A stretch of DNA of 64,000 bases from a virus: positions 1 to 64,000 of IMG/VR virus record IMGVR_UViG_3300036768_000367. The stretch is one strand, 5' to 3'. The notes under the pieces are model-generated. The model was not told where the DNA came from, did no database searches, and worked only from the letters and a program-made list of their open reading frames with translations. A program made the translations under genes and the position numbers. The stretch's first letter is position 1; each line of letters opens with the position of its first letter. This document shows, piece by piece, positions 59,401-64,000 of this stretch.

Positions 59401-60674
59401 ATATTGCCAAAGGCGCTAAGACTGGAGGTATTTCCTTAGATGGCGTGAGTATAAATAGTAATTTTTATGGCGGCGATACTTCTACGATACCAAACATTCA
59501 AGTTAAATTCTCCACTGATGCTAGCAGCAGTATCGGCATTACAAATACAGATATTTCTGGAAATAAAAACATTGATATAATTTATGCAGCCACATCTACT
59601 GGGCTTTATGTCTTGAATTTTGTAAATATGAGTAATAACATATTTTCAAATGATGTTGGTCCGATCGAAGGCATATCTTTTGCCCCTACTAGCACTACTA
59701 GTAACTGGACTCAGGTAGCTATACACTCTAATCGTGGTGGAGCAATAAGTATTTCTGGCATATCACTGATGTTAGGAACTTTAATTGCCAACAATTTTTT
59801 GGATTGGGATTTTAATTCTACAGCTGGAATAGGAAATCTTACGGTACAGTGTGGTGGTTACAGAGCATTAAGTATAATTGGCTGTGATGCTAAAACGATT
59901 AATGTAATATCAAATAGTAACATTGGATCAGACGGATTGTTGATAAGCAATTGTCAGTGTATAGACATAGACGTTGAAGGTAGCACTACGTCTGCACAAA
60001 TATTTGAAACTACAATATCTAACAATAGAACTAGATACGACTCTCCCTCAACTGGTGGAAATATTTCTGTACATAATTTTAACAATGTATATGGTCTTAA
60101 TATATATGGAAACCAGTTAACTGACAGTATACTTGTATATAATATAAATGAATTGATTGATACATCTGTATCATCAAATGTTTTGAGAAGTGTTATAGAT
60201 TTCTCTCAAGAGATAGAATTTTCAGCAATAGCTCAAGGAATATCTAGACTAAACATTTCAAATAATATTAGTAATGGTGCTATTAGATTTGTTTCATCGC
60301 CTGTATCTGGTGGTGGTGCAGATAATATAACTATAGTAGGAAACTTTTGTGGAGGACTGGCAATATCTGGCTTTTCTGGTACAGATATAATCACACTAAT
60401 GACGGTGGCACACAACAATATTAATGGCACAGTATTTTTGCCAGCAATAACAACTTTTGATGACTCATCAAATCAATCTAAATTTATAGGAAACTATGCA
60501 GATAATTGGAGTTGTTCTACCGCATTTTCTACAGCAGGAAGTACTCGAGTCTTTGTATGGGGAAACACTTCGTCTGTCGCTACCACAAATGTGACTTTTA
60601 ATGGCACGACGGCAACCAATGTTGGTACCGCCAATAATGTTGATACTGTTAACGGCGGTGGTATTGTAAATTGA
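53430..60674 (+). CDS. 2414-residue beta-helical fibre/adhesin
   Basis: The longest gene in the window, with GGAGAG before ATG 53430. It has the same domain order as the preceding protein. First comes the docking module (SKYPTQIDSDAELPRVDDNL, TIGANPQGSAATLVQRLSVF, IASNAGIEESKLDLDVATQV), then a region homologous to it (KHDGYAILLDK, ITATDVSAAIAAINNNFLDH, SNGVIEGLDVIAPDVDNAIP) to about residue 900. From about 950 to 2390 it is a very long right-handed beta-helix made of Asn/Ile/Ser-rich coils (ISNNIFYNGTIDISGNVSFS, VSIASNVMLGTLTVWSTTNS). No obvious C-terminal tip domain follows. The helix is about two to three times that of the paralogue, consistent with growth by coil duplication. A surface-binding, possibly depolymerising, tail appendage is the best guess. 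Confidence 0.8.
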   Translation: MSKYPTQIDSDAELPRVDDNLSETSVETINALREAVMAIEKTIGANPQGSAATLVQRLSVFFNDDGTAKASALVAAGLVALPITNAMIASNAGIEESKLDLDVATQVLQNQITSNDIDIATLQASITSLLATYANHINGIADKHDGYAILLDKNYPVSTPPWLLGITATDVSAAIAAINNNFLDHISLSKAGAHPASSISVDASTLQNVTATDLQGAIEQLDESRAIELVDHRDDMHANGLSLWANSADGYSEHNQIIPQTVGATVTAYILPITRNIIDFSPLTMSTFPVQQGDSVVVLDTSSIGIYPINDIGPRNAVGTKPSLTANQVEIVGTFPDDGYVTARIYGSSSAVLLKGNLATTIHQSDIKVDSIQVSRPNAARIVSLGIRPQFLDSTGVLVVEAGVTASASRTIIIDNLHKNRNGVVVSPPTIDSLVERINSVFQNRVDGYAFPVTAYRVGDELMLSHNWIDDFAYIRVTSAGNMNFYLGFDSNGANVEDRYVYPTANAYYYVNGVKLHDVAKIAQQTASVSGQYISFTGFDPLAAGVKIGHLVHVKTHANNSEIGTYFITDVTSSAVKVHKNAGITAQASISVEIYHDALPLDDFNTNVKDLVLETFITSSGTLGYNERLNYEDNISNLKIIDVSDNFAASSYSLESSISGSEVTLKFASVYEKPVYIPTTFTGKIKIPSPHLIEYVTADITAPIGTGTSQFTFYPHINEEEVLELCSVRLDGLLTLSNIVDKRMFGTLGLDELREDVVQNYIELPNKELRSNGVIEGLDVIAPDVDNAIPPYQDPTFPLSSNFYGLLVRGGSAMVGGVRVSVPITSVIFPNVAGTYIVGLNKLGTFKIFNTSQYSMADLLDGYAEDLALIAQVDHDGTTIVDTSLIDLRFNISKIDDKVELLFDETNHFIGHFSSFKTALQYVNNYPKNEKFKIRVVAHGGGDIDITNVQHSLTVVIDGQVNNVTVSGPCKITSESIASRVTPHIRGTLTVQSGANNIEISNLTIGNLSGAAVSHLYVNNDGIYKFNNVIFNGASANGQLQIVASGPALADQVVFESCIFKEGTAFQVGSGGVIIDNFIINNCEIYGTGTGSKIDVPSNNLVVSNTIFDNCGITQTFQLTKPAVINNCVFRNMTVISGGKRVIDTVSTLLISNTKFDNITALTADAIISSTTYDGYTKLFIDHCSFNNCTATVGNKLIKSRGSVTNSLFKATTCATAPGDLAVECTEFSGNAILGQVNEFAVGAAQIERNNNLNVAKSASFASLQSVVGNTFLASSVFGYNVNVASTSGVEISNNIFSMGSQVAIQIDSGTGDVVVFGNEFNHTGYCINTSIVSVGLLFVSNLVKSSLLLQGPGVGNMEALFSNNIFENSSGFNVNSTASRMVFDGNMFLAGGPLNLNTSSAAGLNITGNLFTSDLIISSDLIGSNISNNIFYNGTIDISGNVSFSIISNNIDSGSTSNIVALQLGASTVSNTIITNNTISLSGIGSAILSDVMITDNLVRGSSIILNIDPSSGADDYAHVIFSDNLLDDDIDININSSGSIRGIIVDNNIASTSTHPTYPTISVNSVVNESVISGNFNFNISVISGMNSCVIVDNISLNSDITISGACNANIVSGNYFNDLTFSGSSTSGLLFTNMFINGGVNMSAVAGAADKISFINNVVNGSITLTSTSGNFTRLALNNNICNSAIFNISGSDVSIASNVMLGTLTVWSTTNSYTLTKVNISNNTVAGSAIICSKLSSGTSSFTNSKISGNIVGVDLEFMTSVTSGSTLTFSGNLISDNFCADDLIIFASSARGTVIFTNNSILNNRIGDQLLFNGSTSAAADTMVQNTIISGNSCDDFSFGRRLTYSDLTITSNRFNNAAGSLTFNIDPVSTPGTFSKLHMSNNIMAGTVSCVVYTATATVMDNFVFNNNIMSGSDFRLSYTGSNVIGFTARGWIFSGNVMRAISLRSDGGTQATNSLNIQSSSFSNNAFSGATAASLSLPYEPGIYIAKGAKTGGISLDGVSINSNFYGGDTSTIPNIQVKFSTDASSSIGITNTDISGNKNIDIIYAATSTGLYVLNFVNMSNNIFSNDVGPIEGISFAPTSTTSNWTQVAIHSNRGGAISISGISLMLGTLIANNFLDWDFNSTAGIGNLTVQCGGYRALSIIGCDAKTINVISNSNIGSDGLLISNCQCIDIDVEGSTTSAQIFETTISNNRTRYDSPSTGGNISVHNFNNVYGLNIYGNQLTDSILVYNINELIDTSVSSNVLRSVIDFSQEIEFSAIAQGISRLNISNNISNGAIRFVSSPVSGGGADNITIVGNFCGGLAISGFSGTDIITLMTVAHNNINGTVFLPAITTFDDSSNQSKFIGNYADNWSCSTAFSTAGSTRVFVWGNTSSVATTNVTFNGTTATNVGTANNVDTVNGGGIVN

Positions 60675-60682
60675 GGAATTAT

Positions 60683-61234
60683 ATGACAGAAGAAAGTAAA
60701 AGTGCAATAGATCTTATTTATGAAATGCATGATATGATTTCTAAAATGCAAAATAGGATAGGCATTTTAGAAAAAAGTAATGCATTGTTAACAGACCTGC
60801 TGTTAAAGCAAGCACCTGGCGCTCATGTGCCAATTAAAGGTAAAGAGGCAGCTGTTCCAGAAGCTCCTAAGCCAGAGGCATCCCTTCCACTTATTGCCGA
60901 AAAGCCTGTTGTAAGTGCAGCGGCACCTCCGATTATTTCATCTGTACCAGTGATTGTTCAAGCTGGCGCAGATAATAAAGAGCAAAATATTAAAGTTTTT
61001 GGTACTTTAAAAGATAAAGATGGCAAGATTTTGCACGGTATACCAGTAGCCATAGTAGATGCAAAAACGAATACGGCAGTTAAAACTACAAAAACTAATC
61101 GCGCTGGTGAATTTATGAGCTTTCTACCAGTTGGCAAATATATCGCTGTGGCTACTTTCGATAATAATCAGCAGAAGTTTAAGGCTTTTGACATAAATAA
61201 AGGAATGAAAGATGTGGAAGTATCAATAGTTTAA
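60683..61234 (+). CDS. Coiled-coil protein with carboxypeptidase regulatory-like domain
   Basis: ATG 60683 (GAGG 6 nt upstream) is preferred to an in-frame TTG at 60671. 183 residues: an N-terminal helix (AIDLIYEMHDMISKMQNRIG, ILEKSNALLTDLLLKQ), a Pro/Ala-rich linker (KEAAVPEAPKPEASLPLIAE), then an Ig-like carboxypeptidase regulatory-like domain (IKVFGTLKDKDGKILHGIPV, TNRAGEFMSFLPVGKYIAVA). The linker and Ig-like domain suggest a protein that oligomerises and displays a small beta domain, common in phage neck or tail accessory proteins. It lies between the giant fibre and the tail-completion candidate. Confidence 0.7.
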   Translation: MTEESKSAIDLIYEMHDMISKMQNRIGILEKSNALLTDLLLKQAPGAHVPIKGKEAAVPEAPKPEASLPLIAEKPVVSAAAPPIISSVPVIVQAGADNKEQNIKVFGTLKDKDGKILHGIPVAIVDAKTNTAVKTTKTNRAGEFMSFLPVGKYIAVATFDNNQQKFKAFDINKGMKDVEVSIV

Positions 61235-61243
61235 TAATAGTTT

Positions 61244-62020
61244 ATGACTCGTGGTACCTCCTATTTAGTTTATTCTGATATTTATAATCTGGATTATATT
61301 GTCCAGCATAGCGGTATTATGTTTGGCCGCAATATACTAGTAGATACATTAAGAGAGGTTTTTGCAAAAGATAAGGAATATCGTTATTTAAAAGATTCCT
61401 TTGGCTTTCCAAAAACACCATCCCATGAAAATTTAGACGAAGATGCTGGTATAGTAGATGACTCTACTACCAGATTATTTATTGGCGGCGCATTCAGATA
61501 TGACATATCTTATTTACCAGCTATTACGGTAAGACAAACTGGCTCAAGCTATAAGCCGATATCTTTTAATTCTAATATGTGGGTACTTGAGTACGAAACC
61601 CAAAAAATAGTAGATGGCTATGGAAACGTCACTTATAATGAAGTTCCATCGTCTTATCAATTTGCTGGGGCCTGGGAACAAAGTTTTGAAGTTAAAGTAA
61701 CATCAAAAAGTCTAGAAGACACAATCCATATAGCAGATATAGTCATGATTTCCCTACAAGGCACCTATAGGTTGCCATTGCAGCAGATCGGATTGTTTAT
61801 AAAGCAGGTAAGGGCATCTGGAGAATCCATCGAGACTTTTGGTGCCAATGACCCATTATTTACAATCAGTATAACTTTAGATACATATTCAGAATGGAGA
61901 CGATCAATACCAATATCTAATTTAGTCGAGCGAGTGTCATTGTGCTTGGCAGTCGATATTCAAAATACAGATGTTCCTGCCAACGATCTGTTAATAAAAT
62001 ATAATCTAGGCCAGTATTAA
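61244..62020 (+). CDS. Probable tail-completion/neck or terminator protein
   Basis: A 258-residue protein directly upstream of the tail sheath. It starts MTRGTSYLVYSDIYNLDYIV, with RNILVDTLREVFAKDKEYRY, then a beta-rich body (RYDISYLPAITVRQTGSSYK, YQFAGAWEQSFEVKVTSKSL, ISLQGTYRLPLQQIGLFIKQ, FTISITLDTYSEWRRSIPIS) and a C-terminal strand-helix (SLCLAVDIQNTDVPANDLLI). In many contractile-tail phages the gene just before the sheath encodes a tail terminator or neck protein with this size and fold style. The assignment is inferred from position and general character; a baseplate component is the main alternative. Confidence 0.55.
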   Translation: MTRGTSYLVYSDIYNLDYIVQHSGIMFGRNILVDTLREVFAKDKEYRYLKDSFGFPKTPSHENLDEDAGIVDDSTTRLFIGGAFRYDISYLPAITVRQTGSSYKPISFNSNMWVLEYETQKIVDGYGNVTYNEVPSSYQFAGAWEQSFEVKVTSKSLEDTIHIADIVMISLQGTYRLPLQQIGLFIKQVRASGESIETFGANDPLFTISITLDTYSEWRRSIPISNLVERVSLCLAVDIQNTDVPANDLLIKYNLGQY

Positions 62021-62040
62021 CTAAAGGTATGTATATTCAA

Positions 62041-62089
62041 ATCTACTAATTTTAATTGTAGATGGTGTTAGAATAATAGTCTCAGAGGA
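62041..62089 (+). promoter_or_regulatory. Leader of the tail sheath gene: inverted repeat and strong ribosome-binding site
   Basis: ATCTAC (62041-62046) and GTAGAT (62058-62063) form a 6-bp inverted repeat around an 11-nt A/T loop, the same geometry as in the capsid leader at 4815-4837. AGAGGAG (62083-62089) is the Shine-Dalgarno for ATG 62099. The 78-bp gap is among the larger ones here, so a promoter for the abundant sheath is expected; no confident -10/-35 pair was found. Confidence 0.35.
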
Positions 62090-62098
62090 GCTTCCAGT

Positions 62099-64000
62099 AT
62101 GGCCAATAATATTCCAGGTATACTTCGTAGAGTACAACCAAATGTATTCACCAGAGTTCGTACAAGACAGCGTGTAAATGTAGCGCCTGGTGGTGCTAGA
62201 ATCGCTTGCATCATTGGTGAAGGTGAAACAGAAGAAACGTTAGTTGTAGCCGCCATAGGAGGTGGTAAAGACGGTGTTAATGCTGACTTCTCTGGCAGTG
62301 ATAACCCAGATGGTCGTCACTTTGCTCTTAGTACTGGAAATCTCGTTTCTAACCGCGTTTCTATTTTAAAGAACGGTGTTCCTCTCACTGTTTTAGAAGG
62401 TACTATTGGTACAGATTCATTCGACTCTCGCTATGATTGCAGAGTTGATATTGTAAATGGCCGTCTAGAACTACAAAGATCTTATTTAGTAGACTTTGGT
62501 GGTAATGGTGTAACTACTCGCTATTGGAAATCTGGCCTTAACAATGTAGGCAATGGCACTCCAACAGTCACGGCGTCTTCATTGGTAAGTGCAAGTGCTC
62601 CAGCAGAAGTTTGGACAGCTCGTGTTATTAGTATTGTAAAAGATGGTTATGGCAACCCAATTCCTGGTGAAGCCGTAATTTCAGTTTCTGGCTCAGTATC
62701 TGGTGTCATTAAAGACGCAAATGGTAACCCAATCCGTTGGAAGTCTGATGGCGTTGCTGTAAGTAATGGTATTTTAAACATTTCATTCGCAGAAGGCGTC
62801 GTTCCCTATCAGGTTGGTGATAAATTCACCATCCAGGTTGCCTCTGGTGTACTAGCCAAAAATGATGAGCTTGTAGCCAAGTACATTGCAGAAGCAGACT
62901 TGAATGATCCAGAATTATTTTTAACTCCAGCAGATCTTTTCAGTAAGCATGGACAACCAAGCGAATCTAACAATCTTTCCCTCGGTGCTGCTATGGCATT
63001 TGAAAATGGCGCTCCAGCTGTTTTTGCAATTCAAGCCAAGCCTTCAGTACCACGTAAAACCTGTGTAACTTTGCTAGAAGCAGATAATCCACTGACCGTT
63101 GGTGTTGAGGGTGCTAGCGGCAACGAAAATTTGGGTGACTGCATTTTCCACTTACCGCTGGGTGCATTACCAGATGTTGATACCAATATAGCAGTATACA
63201 TTACAAGTGCCGATGGCAGCGAAGAGCAGATCCTTTTGAATAAGGTAGCCTTCTATAATAGCTCATGGTCCACAACAGCTTCTGCATACACCAATTTCGT
63301 AACTGGCGCTTTCTCCGAAAGCTATACTGTATTTAATGCAGCTCAAGTAGAACAAGATGGTACTGATGGATACTTTACCTCTACTGGTGTAAGCACAGCC
63401 TCTTTTACATCCCCAAGCTTGCAGCTTTCAGTAGATCGTGTTGATTTAAGTGAGAGTGATATCGGCAAAAAAGTTCTTAAGATTGTAAACGGCTCAGTAG
63501 TGGCTACTTATAATATTGCAGATGTTGGCGATGGCTATGGCAATACAAACAAAGCCTCTCTAACCCTAGTATCTGGTACTAATGCTACTGGTGCTGCCAG
63601 CTGGCAAGTAGTTGATCCAAATGATGTTGGTGCATACTTTGCATTAACTGATGACGTAGTAAATAATTATTTGACTGTTGGCAAAGGTCTCAAGATCTGC
63701 TACGTAGATACAAAAGACGCAGACTTCTTCGACACAAATTGGGCAGCAGCTTTTGAGGCAGCCGAATTGATCGACTGCCAATTCATAGTGCCACTTCCAA
63801 AATCAACTATCAGCAACATCTTTGCTGTAGGCAAGTCTCACGTAGAAGAGCAATCAAATATTTTGAATGCACATGAACGCATCCTGTTAATAGGCGCAAT
63901 CAAGGGCCTAACTCCAGATAATTTGGTTGGTCGTGAAGATGCAGCCGTTGAGGATCTTGGTATTCTCGAAGGTATTCAGGGTGACGATCCAGAGGAAGTT
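62099..64000 (+). CDS. Tail sheath protein (partial, 3' end beyond window)
   Basis: The frame from ATG 62099 stays open to the right edge (634 codons), so the gene is truncated by the window. The product begins MANNIPGILRRVQPNVFTRV and has the N-terminal sheath domain (VNVAPGGARIACIIGEGETE). The sheath-typical block FLTPADLFSKHGQPSESNNL-SLGAAMAFENGAP is followed by AVFAIQAKP, and further on come FIVPLPKSTISNIFAVGKSH and NAHERILLIGAIKGLTPDNL, the conserved core region of phage and R-type sheaths. Inserted domains between the N-terminal part and the core (with GYGNPIPGEAVISVSG and GTDGYFTSTGV) make it longer than simple sheaths, as in jumbo phages. It forms the contractile outer tube. Codon choice and the strong Shine-Dalgarno suggest high expression. 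Confidence 0.9.
   Translation, partial: MANNIPGILRRVQPNVFTRVRTRQRVNVAPGGARIACIIGEGETEETLVVAAIGGGKDGVNADFSGSDNPDGRHFALSTGNLVSNRVSILKNGVPLTVLEGTIGTDSFDSRYDCRVDIVNGRLELQRSYLVDFGGNGVTTRYWKSGLNNVGNGTPTVTASSLVSASAPAEVWTARVISIVKDGYGNPIPGEAVISVSGSVSGVIKDANGNPIRWKSDGVAVSNGILNISFAEGVVPYQVGDKFTIQVASGVLAKNDELVAKYIAEADLNDPELFLTPADLFSKHGQPSESNNLSLGAAMAFENGAPAVFAIQAKPSVPRKTCVTLLEADNPLTVGVEGASGNENLGDCIFHLPLGALPDVDTNIAVYITSADGSEEQILLNKVAFYNSSWSTTASAYTNFVTGAFSESYTVFNAAQVEQDGTDGYFTSTGVSTASFTSPSLQLSVDRVDLSESDIGKKVLKIVNGSVVATYNIADVGDGYGNTNKASLTLVSGTNATGAASWQVVDPNDVGAYFALTDDVVNNYLTVGKGLKICYVDTKDADFFDTNWAAAFEAAELIDCQFIVPLPKSTISNIFAVGKSHVEEQSNILNAHERILLIGAIKGLTPDNLVGREDAAVEDLGILEGIQGDDPEEV

Noticed and set aside
1-64000. 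tRNA genes, CRISPR arrays, insertion sequences, attachment sites
   Set aside because: No tRNA T-loop/acceptor pattern, no regularly spaced repeats, no transposase or integrase text and no terminal inverted repeats were found on reading both strands.

Overview
The window is a stretch of the genome of a large tailed bacteriophage with a contractile tail (myovirus type), or possibly a prophage of one. The evidence is an HK97-type major capsid protein gene (4908-5927), the 5' part of a tail sheath gene running off the right edge (62099 on), and about 45 kb of modular tail-fibre and baseplate-type genes between them. The DNA is AT-rich. Genes are tightly packed on the plus strand with many ATGA and TAATG start/stop overlaps; only one supported gene is on the minus strand. 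The spread of adhesin genes, including one of 2414 codons, suggests a jumbo-class phage. The host cannot be identified from the sequence. No tRNA, rRNA, CRISPR array, integrase or insertion sequence was seen.

Layout. 1-5927: head region with two proteins of unknown role, a small abundant-looking virion protein (possible capsid decoration), a zinc-ribbon protein and the major capsid protein. Three clear intrinsic terminators lie here. Between these genes sit decayed accessory genes: a GIY-YIG/LamG remnant, a methionine aminopeptidase pseudogene and, after the capsid gene, a GIY-YIG homing endonuclease remnant with NUMOD-type repeats. 6954-11927: an accessory island with a SWIM-SNF2 helicase surrounded by small proteins, many sharing the N-terminal signature M-(K/R)-I-x-x-Y-(G/P); several members are broken. 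11928-12626: a divergent pair (minus-strand helical-motif protein, BFD-like iron-sulfur protein) around a perfect 10-bp inverted repeat. 12685-23664: seven fibre-type virion proteins. 23673-25968: a patatin-like lipase, an HNH nuclease, a small coiled-coil protein and an intact GIY-YIG homing nuclease. 25965-35473: fibre proteins, including two Kelch-like paralogues. 35490-36183: a broken GIY-YIG homing nuclease. 36180-39440: small proteins, including a cold-shock protein, a holin-like membrane protein and an HExxH metallopeptidase. 39450-60674: long modular adhesins, two of them beta-helical giants. 60683-64000: a coiled-coil/carboxypeptidase-regulatory-like protein, a probable tail-completion protein and the tail sheath.

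How it fits together. Most of the window is a late virion-morphogenesis region in which one N-terminal module (consensus YPN-x-ID...LP...LR..I..IE..LG.NP.G) is used by four fibre proteins with different distal parts. This looks like one shared docking domain presenting several receptor-binding devices. Homing endonucleases and small accessory genes have repeatedly entered the gaps between late genes and many are decaying, while the structural genes around them are intact. The tripeptide DGY recurs about 65-70 times by hand count in the appendage proteins and is absent from the capsid protein, helicase and lipase; its meaning is unknown.
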